DNA of 64,000 bases from NCBI GenBank assembly GCA_900754075.1, contig CAAEBN010000017.1, positions 49,815 to 113,814 of the forward strand, in the 5' to 3' direction. This document shows positions 24,691 to 33,838 of the stretch, piece after piece. The translations under genes and the position numbers were made by a program. Positions within the stretch are counted from its first letter, which is position 1; each line of letters opens with the position of its first letter. Below the pieces are notes generated by a model that was given only the letters and a program-made list of their open reading frames with translations, was not told where the DNA came from and did not search any database. The stretch comes from an uncultured Collinsella sp. Its GTDB lineage: Bacteria > Actinomycetota > Coriobacteriia > Coriobacteriales > Coriobacteriaceae.

Positions 24691-24972
24691 GTGTCCGTTG
24701 TAAAGCCTTGCATTGACGATCTTCTGGAGAAGACCGATCACAACCGCTTCTTGCTCGCTTCGCTTGCCTCCAAGCGTGCCTGCGACATCAATAGCATGCT
24801 GCGTGGCCAGCATAACCGCGTGCTTGCCGTTCAGGATGTCGACGACATCACCATCGCGCTCTCTGGCGCCGATACCATCTCGATGGCTATGGACGAGATC
24901 GTCGACGGCGACATCTCCTACGACGAGACCCGTTACGAGAAGGCGCTCGGCCATAAGGTTGCTGAAGCCTAA
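24691..24972 (+). CDS. rpoZ: RNA polymerase omega subunit
   Basis: Helps assemble RNA polymerase by clamping beta-prime. The 93-residue product has the family core: a N-terminal segment (CIDDLLEKTDHNRFLLASLA) then SKRACDINSMLRG, with an EKALGHKVAEA C-terminal helix. An acidic stretch (MDEIVDGDISYDETRYE) sits between. GTG 24691 is five bases after the gmk stop; AAAGGA and GAGG lie upstream. gmk-rpoZ pairing is conserved in bacteria. Confidence 0.93.
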   Translation: MSVVKPCIDDLLEKTDHNRFLLASLASKRACDINSMLRGQHNRVLAVQDVDDITIALSGADTISMAMDEIVDGDISYDETRYEKALGHKVAEA

Positions 24973-26217
24973 ATGGCAGCTCGCGTCTGCCTGGTCCACT
25001 ATCACGAGGTTGGACTGAAGGGCAAGAACCGCGCACATTTTGAGCATATCCTCATGGATAACATTAAGGCGGCTTTGGCCGCCTTTTCCGTGAACGCCGT
25101 GTCTCGAATTTCCGGTTATATCCTCGTGACCTTTAACGAGCATCAGGCCGACGAGGCGGCGCGTGTCATCCGCACCGTCCCCGGCGTTGCCCGTGTGTCC
25201 CTGGCGTACCACACCAACCGTGACCCGCAGGAGTACTGCGCCGCCGCCGTCAAGGCGCTGCGCGAGTTTGGCCCCTTCGAGTCGTTTAAGGTGCACGCCA
25301 AGCGCTCCAATACTGACTATGAGCTCACCTCGATTGATATCAATCGTCAGGTGGGCGAGGTGCTGTGTGAGGCCTTCCCCGATAAAAAGGTTCAAATGCA
25401 CGACCCCGATGCGATGGTTCACGTACTGGTGGTCCAGGGTAGCGTTTACGTGTACGCGCGCTCCGAGCGCGGCGTGGGCGGTCTGCCGGTGGGTTCTGCC
25501 GGCAAGGTCGTGACGCTTCTGTCGTCGGGCATCGATTCTCCGGTGGCGACCTGGATGCTCGCGCGTCGCGGCGCGGTGTGCGTGCCGGTGCATTTCTCCG
25601 GTCGTCCGCAGACGCCCGATACGAGCGAGTATTTGGTGCAGGACATCATCCGTGCGCTTGAGCCGGGTGTCCAGATCGGCCGCCTCTACGTGGTGCCGTT
25701 TGGCGATTGCCAGCGTGAGATTTCCGTCACCTGCCCCAGCAACCTGCGCGTGATCATGTATCGCCGCATTATGTATTCGGTTGCCGAGCGCATTGCGCAT
25801 ATCGAGGGCGCCAAGGCCATCGTGACCGGCGAGTCGCTCGGTCAGGTTGCCTCCCAGACGCTCGAGAACATCATGGCCGTCAACGAGGCCGTGAAGATTC
25901 CCGTGTTTCGTCCGCTCATCGGGTCCGACAAGCAGGAGATCATTGCGCGCGCTCAGGAGATCGGCACGTTCGATATTTCCACTGAGGCAGCGCCCGACTG
26001 CTGCACACTGTTTATGCCGCGTCGTCCCGAGACGCACGCCAAACTCGATGCCGTGCACGAGGCCTGGGAGTTGTTTGACCACGAGGAGATGATCGAGCGT
26101 TTGCTCAGACAGACCGAGTACATCGACTTCTCCAGCAACACGTATAAGGCCCCTAAGACCTTAAAACGCAAACATTCGGAGCTTGCTCCGCGTGAGATTT
26201 ACCAAGATCGCGAGTAA
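24973..26217 (+). CDS. thiI: tRNA 4-thiouridine synthetase ThiI
   Basis: ATP-dependent thiolation of U8 in tRNA, with a possible role in thiamine thiazole synthesis. The 414-residue product lacks a rhodanese domain. It has an N-terminal ferredoxin-like fold and THUMP domain (to about 165) and a PP-loop pyrophosphatase domain. The ATP motif reads SSGIDSP at 184-190, where the family usually has SGGIDSP. The PDCCTLFMPRRPETH segment matches Gram-positive ThiI. ATG 24973 follows the rpoZ stop directly. A terminator at 26229 ends the mihF-gmk-rpoZ-thiI unit. Confidence 0.93.
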   Translation: MAARVCLVHYHEVGLKGKNRAHFEHILMDNIKAALAAFSVNAVSRISGYILVTFNEHQADEAARVIRTVPGVARVSLAYHTNRDPQEYCAAAVKALREFGPFESFKVHAKRSNTDYELTSIDINRQVGEVLCEAFPDKKVQMHDPDAMVHVLVVQGSVYVYARSERGVGGLPVGSAGKVVTLLSSGIDSPVATWMLARRGAVCVPVHFSGRPQTPDTSEYLVQDIIRALEPGVQIGRLYVVPFGDCQREISVTCPSNLRVIMYRRIMYSVAERIAHIEGAKAIVTGESLGQVASQTLENIMAVNEAVKIPVFRPLIGSDKQEIIARAQEIGTFDISTEAAPDCCTLFMPRRPETHAKLDAVHEAWELFDHEEMIERLLRQTEYIDFSSNTYKAPKTLKRKHSELAPREIYQDRE

Positions 26218-26228
26218 TTGCCTGCATA

Positions 26229-26260
26229 GACCGACGATGCGCCTGTATCGCCGGTCTTTT
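26229..26260 (+). terminator. Intrinsic terminator after thiI
   Basis: GACCG-A-CGAT pairs with ATCG-C-CGGTC (one mismatch) around an eight-base loop and is followed by TTTT. The remaining 170 bases to comEA show no gene and no convincing promoter. Confidence 0.78.
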
Positions 26261-26431
26261 GCTATCTGGGCAAATGATGCCAAGATGTTCATTCGCTGAC
26301 GTGTGACTGAATAAATGGACATGTTCGCGCAAGGTTTTTGTCAGATTTTGGTTTGACCGCGATAACCAGTGTGGACGTGCGGAAGCTTCGGCGTTCGTTT
26401 CCTGACACGATGGTGTTGGGAGGTGTTTGCT

Positions 26432-27139
26432 ATGGCGCAGCGCGAGCAACACGAACGGGTTAAACGGATGGACCGCTGGGCAGAAAAGCTGCTCGGCCAT
26501 AAGGCGGTGGTCCTGGCGATCCTGGTTGTCATTGCCGCCGCGAGTGGCTTAGCGATGGCAAGTTTTAATAGCCACTCCGGTGGCGTGTCGTTTGAGCGTA
26601 GTGACGAGGCGAGCGCCTCGGATGTGCGCGGGTCCGGGGATGCGTCTCCTGGTGATGATGAGTCTTCGGCCAAGAGTTCCTCTGCTGCGGAGGTGTACGT
26701 CGATGTGGATGGCGCCGTTGTGAGGCCTGGCGTGTATCGGCTCAAAGATGGAGCGCGGGTGTCCCAAGCTATCGATGCCGCCGGAGGGCTTATGGCTGAG
26801 GCGGATGTGACAGGGCTTAATCGTGCGTCCAAGATCACAGATGGCCAAAAGATCTATGTCCCGGCGGTGGGGGAGCAACAAGCGGCTGCGGCGGTCGGCG
26901 GGGCCGAAAGTAGCGCTGCCACGACCCCTGGCGCGGGGTCTTCGTCGGGGCTCGTGAACATCAATACGGCAAGTGCGGCGGAGCTGCAGACGCTTTCGGG
27001 TATCGGGCCTTCTATGGCCCAATCGATTATCGACGAGCGGACGAAAAATGGGGCCTTTGCTTCAGTCGATGACCTGATGCGCGTTTCGGGGATCGGTGAG
27101 AAGAAGCTCGCCAAAATCAAAGATTGCATCTGCGTATGA
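26432..27139 (+). CDS. comEA: ComEA-like DNA-binding protein
   Basis: Surface-anchored DNA receptor of transformation-type uptake systems. The 235-residue product has a cytoplasmic N terminus, one membrane segment (AVVLAILVVIAAASGLAMA, about residues 30-48), and a Ser/Asp-rich linker. An SLBB domain follows (VYVDVDGAVVRPGVYRLKDG), then a Ser/Ala-rich linker and a C-terminal double helix-hairpin-helix (VNINTASAAELQTLSGIGPS; MRVSGIGEKKLAKIKDC). ATG 26432 has GGGAGG eight bases upstream. Its stop overlaps the comEC start (ATGA), so the two are coupled. Competence in this lineage is not established. Confidence 0.93.
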   Translation: MAQREQHERVKRMDRWAEKLLGHKAVVLAILVVIAAASGLAMASFNSHSGGVSFERSDEASASDVRGSGDASPGDDESSAKSSSAAEVYVDVDGAVVRPGVYRLKDGARVSQAIDAAGGLMAEADVTGLNRASKITDGQKIYVPAVGEQQAAAAVGGAESSAATTPGAGSSSGLVNINTASAAELQTLSGIGPSMAQSIIDERTKNGAFASVDDLMRVSGIGEKKLAKIKDCICV

Positions 27140-29439
27140 GTGCGATTGAGCGCGAGCAAGTGATGCCACCACGGCCATTGATGCCGTGGACGATGGCGCT
27201 TTGTGCCGGCTTGTGTGTGAGCTGTGGCTTGGTACTTAACATGGCGGCCGATTTGCTGCTGGGAGAGCGAGCAGCGCCCGTCACGTTGCTTATGGCCATT
27301 CCCGTTGCGGCTGCGGCTTGCATCGTATTGGCTCGGTCCTGTATGCGCCTTGTGCGGTGGAGACGATGGCTTTATGCCGCGGCCCTTGGCATCGTGGCGG
27401 GGGCGGTCGTGTCCGCGGGTTGGGCGATCGGGGCGCTACGTGCTTCGAAGGCATTGGATAATCGGGCTGCGAGCAGTCTCGAGTTTGTTGTGCACGGCGA
27501 CCCGTCCATCAATGACGGTGCGTACTCCTATACCTGCGATGCGTATGCGGACGAAAAGCGTATGGGTCAGGTACGGCTGTCGTATGATCGCGAACTCGGC
27601 GCCGGTTCGCATGTACGTGCTATCGGTCGAATTTCGCGCTTTGAGAACGATGCGTATGGGCGCTCACGCGTGCTTCGAGGCGAGCTTCGAAAAGTGAAGG
27701 TCATCCGGTTGGTGTCGGTCGACGAGGGCTCTCCGGGGCCGCTGCTTCGATTGCGAAATGGGCTGCTTGCGTCCATCGCACCTGCGACCGACCCGGCGCG
27801 TTCGCTCATAGCCGGTGTCGTCTGCGGTCGTTCGGCCGAGCTGCGCGCCCAGCCGGCGGGCGACTGGTTTTCGGTGACGGGAACGGCGCATCTTATCGCC
27901 GTCTCTGGCAGCCATTTGGCTATCGTGGGGTTTGTAAGCGAGGGCGTTTTACAAAAGACTCGGTGTTCACGCGGTCTTCAACGGGGGATATTGGCGATAA
28001 CGCTTGTGGGTTACGCTGCCTTTACGGGCGCGTCTCCCTCGGCAGTGCGCGCGTGCTGCATGGTGTTCGCGACGCTTGTCGTAAACGGCGCGGGGCGTCG
28101 CCGGCACGGCGCATCGGCACTCTTCGTAACCATGTCAATCTTTGTGCTTCTGCGGCCGACGGTGTTGTTCGAGATGGGCTTTCAGCTTTCATGTGCCAGT
28201 GTCTTTGCCATTCTGTGCTTTTGCCCCTATGCGACCTACGCTTTGGGTGAGCTGGGTGTGCCATCGGGCTTTGCCAGCATGCTTTCGGTCACGCTGTGCT
28301 CGCAGTTGGCGACGCTTCCCATCACCATTCCCGCCTTTGGTACGTTCTCGCTCATTGCTCCGCTGGCGAATGCGGTCATCGGTCCGGTGGTGAGTCTCCT
28401 GCTTGCAGTGTCGATCGTGCTGGTTCCCTTTTCGCTCATGGAGCCGTTACAAGCTTGGGCACTCGTTGTGCCCATGATTGCCGCCCGTTGCGCGTTGTTC
28501 TTCGAGCAGCTGTTTGCTGCCGTGCCGGGTGCATCCGTGAGCGTGCCGCCCGATAGTATGTGGATTTATCTAGTGCCGTGTTTGCTGGGGATCCTTCTGG
28601 TCTGGTGGCCGCGCCCGCAGGCACGGCCTATGGCTGCTGGGCTTGTCTGCCTGGCGTTCCTGGCAGGGATTCCGTACATCTACTGGGATCGCTTCGCTCC
28701 GCCTTCGGTAACGGTGCTCGATGTGGGCCAAGCGGATGCGATTCTGGTTCGTCAGGGTGGCGCCGTGGCGCTCGTGGACTGTGGGCTCGATGAGCGCGTG
28801 GTGTCGGCGTTGGTTCGCAATAACGTCCACCATATCGATGCCGTCTTTGTGACGCATTGGGACGAAGACCATTGGGGTGGTCTTCCCGATGTGCTCGATC
28901 AGTTTTCGGTTGGAACCATTGTGGTCGCGGCCGATGCGCTTGATGGTGCGCCTGCTGAGGTTCTTAATCGTCCGGGCGTAACGTATCGGCAGGTGGCTTG
29001 CGGAGACACGGTCGATATCGGCGCGTTTCGGACACGTGTGATGTGGCCGTTTGACACGGTGGATGGCGAGGGCAATGAGGACTCGCTTGTCTTGCTGCTC
29101 TCCTATGCCCAGGAAGGCAAGAGCTTGCGTGTGCTCCTTACTGGTGACGCCGAGCTCGATCAGGAGCGCGAGTTTGTACGGGAGGTGGGAGATATCGATG
29201 TGCTCAAGCTGGGGCATCATGGCTCAAAAGTTTCCGTCGACACAGACCTGCTGGGCACGCTTAAGCCCGAGCTCTCTATCGCGAGTGCGGGCGAGGGCAA
29301 CCGCTACGGCCATCCATCCGATGCCTGCATCGATGCGGTTCGCGATGCGGGTGGCGCATTCGCGTGCACCATCGAACACGGCGACATTACCGTCACGCCG
29401 AGTGCGAATGGCTTTGCGATGCGATGCCAGCGACCGTGA
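27136..29439 (+). CDS. comEC: ComEC/Rec2 DNA-uptake channel protein
   Basis: Polytopic membrane protein that carries single-stranded DNA across the cytoplasmic membrane in natural transformation. The 767-residue product has N-terminal membrane segments and an OB-like DUF4131 region. The Competence domain contains HLIAVSGSHLAIVGF and about seven helices. A C-terminal metallo-beta-lactamase-like domain has THWDEDHWGG, LKLGHHGSK and SAGEGNRYGHPSD, so the putative nuclease site is intact. ATG 27136 overlaps the comEA stop; ATG 27163 is an alternative. Confidence 0.95.
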   Translation: MSAIEREQVMPPRPLMPWTMALCAGLCVSCGLVLNMAADLLLGERAAPVTLLMAIPVAAAACIVLARSCMRLVRWRRWLYAAALGIVAGAVVSAGWAIGALRASKALDNRAASSLEFVVHGDPSINDGAYSYTCDAYADEKRMGQVRLSYDRELGAGSHVRAIGRISRFENDAYGRSRVLRGELRKVKVIRLVSVDEGSPGPLLRLRNGLLASIAPATDPARSLIAGVVCGRSAELRAQPAGDWFSVTGTAHLIAVSGSHLAIVGFVSEGVLQKTRCSRGLQRGILAITLVGYAAFTGASPSAVRACCMVFATLVVNGAGRRRHGASALFVTMSIFVLLRPTVLFEMGFQLSCASVFAILCFCPYATYALGELGVPSGFASMLSVTLCSQLATLPITIPAFGTFSLIAPLANAVIGPVVSLLLAVSIVLVPFSLMEPLQAWALVVPMIAARCALFFEQLFAAVPGASVSVPPDSMWIYLVPCLLGILLVWWPRPQARPMAAGLVCLAFLAGIPYIYWDRFAPPSVTVLDVGQADAILVRQGGAVALVDCGLDERVVSALVRNNVHHIDAVFVTHWDEDHWGGLPDVLDQFSVGTIVVAADALDGAPAEVLNRPGVTYRQVACGDTVDIGAFRTRVMWPFDTVDGEGNEDSLVLLLSYAQEGKSLRVLLTGDAELDQEREFVREVGDIDVLKLGHHGSKVSVDTDLLGTLKPELSIASAGEGNRYGHPSDACIDAVRDAGGAFACTIEHGDITVTPSANGFAMRCQRP

Positions 29440-29447
29440 TGACATCG

Positions 29448-29477
29448 TTGGCGCGCGGTGGGCCCCTGGGCTAAAAT
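29448..29477 (+). promoter_or_regulatory. holA promoter
   Basis: TTGGCG (29448-29453) and TAAAAT (29472-29477) with an 18-bp spacer, about 40 bp before the holA start. Confidence 0.65.
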
Positions 29478-29517
29478 GGCACGGTACGAATTCGAGAGTC
29501 TGCGAGAGGGGAGCGCA

Positions 29518-30480
29518 ATGTCCGAAACCGGTCTGCTGCCGGCATATCTGATCGTCGGTACCGACGGAGTCAAGCGCGATCACGCCGTCTCGCGTATGAA
29601 AGCGCGTCTGGAAAAGACGGGCATGGTCGAGTTCAACCTCGACGAGCGCGATATGACCAAAGACCCCGATATCGAGTCGATTATCGGATCGCTCAACACC
29701 TTTCCGATGGGCAGTGAGTTTCGCCTGGTAATCCTTGACGGCTGCTCAAAACTCGCCAAAGCGATCTCCGAGCCGCTTGTCGAGTATCTGGCGAGTCCCA
29801 GCCCCACGACGGTTTGCCTTATCATCGCCGACTCGCTTGCCAAGAACACGCGCCTGTATAAGGCTATCGCCAAGATCGACAAGAAAGCCGTGATCGATTG
29901 CTCCGGCACCAAGCGCTGGGAGCTTTCGCGCCGCGTGCAGCAGATGGCGACGCAGCACGGCAAGTCGATCTCGACGGCGGCCGCCGAGGAGCTCGTCTCG
30001 CGTTCGGGTGAAAACACTCGCATGCTCGATAACGACTTGGCTAAGCTTGCCCAGATGGTCGAGGCGCCCCAGATTGAGCTTGCCGACGTTGAGCGCTGGA
30101 TTGTACGTACGGCCGAGGTTCAACCCTGGGACTTTCTCAATGCGGTCTCGGCCCGTGACATGCGCCGCTCGCTCGAGCTCTTTAAGCTTCTGCCCTCCAA
30201 GAGCTACGTATGGACCTACACGCTGCTATGCGGTCGCATCCGTGAGCTGATCGTCGCCAAGGCGCTCGACTCTCGTGGGCAGGGGCGTGAGCTCGCCGCG
30301 ACGCTCAAGCTTCAGGCCTGGCAGGTCAAGAATCACCTTACCTGGGCGCGCCGTTTTTCGATGACCGAGCTCGTTGCCGCGCTCGAGGGCGCCGTCGATG
30401 TGGAGCTCGCGCTCAAGGGTTCGGCCGATTCTCAGACCGCGCTTTTGCTCTGGATTACGAACATCTTGAGAAAATCGTGA
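29518..30480 (+). CDS. holA: DNA polymerase III delta subunit
   Basis: Clamp-loader subunit that opens the beta clamp. The 320-residue product has a divergent AAA+ fold. The N-terminal segment (LLPAYLIVGTDGVKRDHAVS) is followed by LVILDGCSKLAKA, LSRRVQQMATQHGKSIS, DVERWIVRTAEVQPWDFLNA, and a C-terminal collar domain (WQVKNHLTWARRFS; ALKGSADSQTALLLWI). GAGAGGGGAG before ATG 29518 sets the start. It follows comEC, as in many Gram-positive genomes (comEC-holA-rpsT), but has its own promoter. Confidence 0.93.
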   Translation: MSETGLLPAYLIVGTDGVKRDHAVSRMKARLEKTGMVEFNLDERDMTKDPDIESIIGSLNTFPMGSEFRLVILDGCSKLAKAISEPLVEYLASPSPTTVCLIIADSLAKNTRLYKAIAKIDKKAVIDCSGTKRWELSRRVQQMATQHGKSISTAAAEELVSRSGENTRMLDNDLAKLAQMVEAPQIELADVERWIVRTAEVQPWDFLNAVSARDMRRSLELFKLLPSKSYVWTYTLLCGRIRELIVAKALDSRGQGRELAATLKLQAWQVKNHLTWARRFSMTELVAALEGAVDVELALKGSADSQTALLLWITNILRKS

Positions 30481-30529
30481 TGATACCTGCCTATTTGACA
30501 AATTCGTTCTATCCCTTTGAGGGGGAGCG

Positions 30530-30538
30530 TGCTATAGT
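30530..30538 (+). promoter_or_regulatory. rpsT promoter, extended -10
   Basis: TGCTATAGT. TTGACA at 30495 lies too far upstream (32 bp) to act with it. Confidence 0.65.
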
Positions 30539-30613
30539 AGGCGCTTGCATGACCTCACCGTGTCTCAGAGGTGTCATACATTTTTTGCAAGGAACTCGAA
30601 AGGAACTCCAGAA

Positions 30614-30880
30614 GTGGCAAACATCAAGTCTCAGAAGAAGCGTATCCGCACCAATGAGGCAGCTCGCATGCGTAACAAGGCTGTCAAGTCCGAGCTCAAG
30701 ACGCTGACCAAGCACGTCCAGTCCGCCGTCGCCGAGGGCGACGCCGAGAAGGCCCAGGCCGCCCTCAAGACCGTCACCAAGCGTCTCGACATGGCTGCCG
30801 CCAAGCATGTTATCCACAAGAACCAGGCTTCCAACCGCAAGTCCGGTCTTGCCAAGCTCGTGAACAGCATCAACGCCTAA
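30614..30880 (+). CDS. rpsT: 30S ribosomal protein S20
   Basis: Primary 16S rRNA binder at the base of the 30S body. The 88-residue Lys/Arg/Ala-rich helical product starts [20 protein letters not shown] and ends with [23 protein letters not shown] 30614 has AAGGA nine bases upstream; translation from the upstream frame start would add unrelated sequence. It has its own promoter and terminator. The leader of about 70 nt includes ACATTTTTTGCAAGG, with no clear fold. Confidence 0.96.
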   Translation: MANIKSQKKRIRTNEAARMRNKAVKSELKTLTKHVQSAVAEGDAEKAQAALKTVTKRLDMAAAKHVIHKNQASNRKSGLAKLVNSINA

Positions 30881-30915
30881 GTTGTAAATTTCACACCACA
30901 CAGATTACGCGCATA

Positions 30916-30951
30916 AATGGAGCCTGTTTTATGGAACAGGCTCCATTTTTT
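30916..30951 (+). terminator. Intrinsic terminator after rpsT
   Basis: A perfect 13-bp stem (30916-30928 with 30935-30947), a six-base loop and a T-run. Confidence 0.94.
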
Positions 30952-30963
30952 GTGCCGCTCGGG

Positions 30964-30969
30964 TAAGAT
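30964..30969 (+). promoter_or_regulatory. lepA promoter, apparently leaderless
   Basis: TAAGAT lies seven bases before the lepA ATG, so transcription would start at or next to the start codon. No ribosome-binding sequence is present between them. Confidence 0.6.
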
Positions 30970-30976
30970 AGTCCGC

Positions 30977-32788
30977 ATGAATACTTCAATTGACATTTCC
31001 CACATCCGCAACTTCTCGATCGTTGCGCATATCGACCATGGCAAGTCCACGATCAGTGACCGCATCCTCGAGCTCACCCATACCGTCGATGAGCGCGACA
31101 TGGAGTCGCAGCTGCTTGACACGATGGACATCGAGCGCGAGCGCGGCATCACGATCAAGTCCAATGCCGTCCGCGTGTCTTATGACGCCGACGACGGCGA
31201 GACGTATCAGTTCAACCTGATCGATACGCCGGGCCACGTGGACTTTACCTACGAGGTCTCACGTTCGCTGGCCGCCTGCGAGGGCGCCGTGCTCGTCGTG
31301 GACGCCACTCAGGGCGTCGAGGCGCAGACCGTTTCCAACGCGACGCTCGCCATGAACGCCAACTTGGACATTGTTCCGGCCATCAATAAGATCGACCTTC
31401 CCTCGGCGCACCCCGACGAGGTTAAGACCGAGATCGAAGACGATCTGGCCATTCCCGCCGACGATGCCGTGTGCGTGTCGGGCAAGACCGGCGAGGGCAT
31501 CCACGATCTGCTGGAGTCCATCGTCTTTTTGATCTCGCCTCCCAAGGGCGATGCAAATGGCCCTCTCAAGGCACTTATTCTGGATTCGTACTTCGATGAG
31601 TACCGCGGCGTCGTCGCTACGGTGCGCGTCTTTGACGGTTCAATCAAAAAGGGCGATACCCTGCGCATGATGCAGGCCAAGGGCGACTTCTTGGTCGACG
31701 GCGTGGGCGTCAAGCGCCCCGCCGAGACGCCGGTCGATGCTCTGACCGTCGGCGAGGTCGGCTACGTGGTAACGGGCCTGAAGGACCCCGAGGCCGTGCG
31801 CGTGGGCGATACCCTTACGTGGGCTTCGAACCCCTGTCCCGAGCCGCTGCCGGGCTACCGTGAGGCCAAGCCCATGGTCTACACGGGCCTGTTCCCCATC
31901 GACAACAAGGACTATGAGAACCTGCGCGACGCGCTCGATAAGCTGCACGTCAACGATCCGTCGTTGGTGTGGGAGCCCGAGACGTCGGTGGCGCTGGGCT
32001 TTGGCTTCCGCGTGGGCTTCCTGGGCCTGCTACACATGGAGGTCGTCAAGGAGCGCCTGGAGCGCGAGTTCAATCTGGACCTGATCGCCACGAGCCCCTC
32101 GGTCGACTACCACGTGTACAAGACTGATGGCGAGATGATCGATGTTCGCAGCCCGCAGGATCTGCCCGAGGCCACGCGCATCGAGCGTATCGAAGAGCCC
32201 TACCTCAAGGCAAAGATCATCTGCCCGCCCGAGTATACGGGTGCCGTCATGCAGCTCGCTATCGAACACCGTGGCGTCACGACCGATATGATCCACCTGA
32301 CGAGCAAATCGGTCGAGATGCGCTTTGATATGCCGCTCGCCGAGCTCATCTTGGACTTCTTCGATCAGCTCAAGAGCCGCACCAAGGGTTACGCCTCGCT
32401 CGACTACGAGTTCAACGAATATCGCCCCTCCGAGCTCGTCAAGCTCGACATCCTGCTTTCGGGCGACGAGGTGGACGCTCTGTCGTTTATCGTACACAAG
32501 GATAAGGCTTATGGCCTGGCCCGCGGCCTGTGCGACAAGCTTAAGGAGATCATCCCGCGGCAGCTGTTCGAGGTGCCTATCCAGGGCGCCATTGGCAACA
32601 AGATCATCGCCCGCTCCACCGTTAAGGCGCGCCGTAAGGATGTGCTGGCCAAGTGTTACGGCGGCGATATCTCGCGAAAGCGCAAGCTGCTCGAGAAGCA
32701 GAAAGAGGGCAAGAAGCGCATGAAGGCCATCGGCTCGGTCGAGGTCCCGCAGGAGGCTTTTATGGCGATTCTCAAGGTGGACGAGTAG
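30977..32788 (+). CDS. lepA: Elongation factor 4 (LepA)
   Basis: Translational GTPase linked to back-translocation and 30S assembly. The 603-residue product has G1 AHIDHGKST at residues 17-25, G2 ERGITIKS, G3 DTPGHVDF, G4 NKID, an EF-G-like domain series, and the LepA-specific C-terminal domain ([20 protein letters not shown]). The start [20 protein letters not shown] fits the family. No Shine-Dalgarno is seen; the -10 at 30964 makes a leaderless message likely. dusB follows four bases after the stop. Confidence 0.97.
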   Translation: MNTSIDISHIRNFSIVAHIDHGKSTISDRILELTHTVDERDMESQLLDTMDIERERGITIKSNAVRVSYDADDGETYQFNLIDTPGHVDFTYEVSRSLAACEGAVLVVDATQGVEAQTVSNATLAMNANLDIVPAINKIDLPSAHPDEVKTEIEDDLAIPADDAVCVSGKTGEGIHDLLESIVFLISPPKGDANGPLKALILDSYFDEYRGVVATVRVFDGSIKKGDTLRMMQAKGDFLVDGVGVKRPAETPVDALTVGEVGYVVTGLKDPEAVRVGDTLTWASNPCPEPLPGYREAKPMVYTGLFPIDNKDYENLRDALDKLHVNDPSLVWEPETSVALGFGFRVGFLGLLHMEVVKERLEREFNLDLIATSPSVDYHVYKTDGEMIDVRSPQDLPEATRIERIEEPYLKAKIICPPEYTGAVMQLAIEHRGVTTDMIHLTSKSVEMRFDMPLAELILDFFDQLKSRTKGYASLDYEFNEYRPSELVKLDILLSGDEVDALSFIVHKDKAYGLARGLCDKLKEIIPRQLFEVPIQGAIGNKIIARSTVKARRKDVLAKCYGGDISRKRKLLEKQKEGKKRMKAIGSVEVPQEAFMAILKVDE

Positions 32789-32792
32789 TTCC

Positions 32793-33836
32793 ATGGCGCT
32801 TTCTGAATACAGCAAGCGGCTGCTGGGCGCCTATGCCGAGCAGCCGTTCCTTATGGCTCCCATGGCGGGCGTAACCGACCCCGCTTATCGCATCATGTGT
32901 CGCCGCCGCGGTGCCAACCTTGCCTACAGCGAGATGGTGAGCGTTGCGGGCCTTGCCTATGCCAGCAACAAGACGTGGCGCCTGGTATTGCCGGCCGACG
33001 AGGAACAGCAGATTTGCGTGCAGCTCTTTGGTTCCAAGCCCGATCAGTTTGCGAGTGCCGTCGCTGCCGTCGAGGAGCGCGTGGGCGATCGCCTGTCATT
33101 GATTGATATCAACATGGCGTGTCCGGCTCGCAAGGTCGTTACCAAGGGCGAGGGCTCGGCGCTTATGCGCACGCCCGACCTGGCCGAGAAGATTGTCGAG
33201 GCAGCGGTGGGCGCGGCGCATGTTCCCGTGACCGTGAAGATCCGCAAGGGTTTTTATGCCGAGGATCGCAACGCCGCAACGTTTGCCCAGATGCTCGAGG
33301 GTGCCGGTGCCGCTGCGGTGGCGGTGCATGGCCGTTGTGCCACGCAGCTCTATACGGGCCAGGCCGATTGGTCTGTCGTCGATGAGGTTGCCGACGCCGT
33401 CGAGATTCCCGTGATTGGCTCGGGCGATGTGTTCTCGGCCGAGGACGCTGCCGAGCGTCTGCGCAGCTCCGGCGCCAGCGCGGTGTTTATTGCGCGCGGT
33501 ATCTACGGCAATCCCTGGGTGTTCGGCGATGCACGCGCCCTTGCACTCGATGGCACGCCGGTTCCTTCTCGCTCCTCGGTCGAGCGCCTGGAGGCCCTGC
33601 GTGAGCATCTGACGTTGACGCACGAGCTTCTGCCGCTTATGTCGCGCGCCCGTACGTATGCAAGCTGGTACTTAAAGGGTATGCCCCATGCCGCCGCCTG
33701 GCGCGCTCGGGTGGTGCGTTGCTCCACGTACGAGGAGTTTATGGCGCTGGTCGATGATATCGAGCGCGACGTGGTGGCCTGCGAGGCCGCCCTTGCCGCC
33801 GGCGAATCGGTGCCCGCTCATCCGCTGGAGGCCTAA
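32793..33836 (+). CDS. dusB: tRNA-dihydrouridine synthase (DusB-like)
   Basis: FMN enzyme that reduces uridines in tRNA. The 347-residue product has the barrel start MAPMAGVTDPAYR, the catalytic cysteine in DINMACPARKVV, KIRKGFYAED, AVHGRCATQLYTGQADW, and IARGIYGNPWVF. A C-terminal helical domain ends in SVPAHPLEA. ATG 32793 has a modest AAGGTGG twelve bases upstream in the lepA tail. Which tRNA positions it modifies cannot be told from sequence. Confidence 0.92.
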   Translation: MALSEYSKRLLGAYAEQPFLMAPMAGVTDPAYRIMCRRRGANLAYSEMVSVAGLAYASNKTWRLVLPADEEQQICVQLFGSKPDQFASAVAAVEERVGDRLSLIDINMACPARKVVTKGEGSALMRTPDLAEKIVEAAVGAAHVPVTVKIRKGFYAEDRNAATFAQMLEGAGAAAVAVHGRCATQLYTGQADWSVVDEVADAVEIPVIGSGDVFSAEDAAERLRSSGASAVFIARGIYGNPWVFGDARALALDGTPVPSRSSVERLEALREHLTLTHELLPLMSRARTYASWYLKGMPHAAAWRARVVRCSTYEEFMALVDDIERDVVACEAALAAGESVPAHPLEA

Positions 33837-33838
33837 CG

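Noticed and set aside
30495..30538. TTGACA at 30495 as the -35 partner of the rpsT -10
   Set aside because: The gap to TATAGT is 32 bp, far beyond a working spacer; the extended -10 explains the promoter better.
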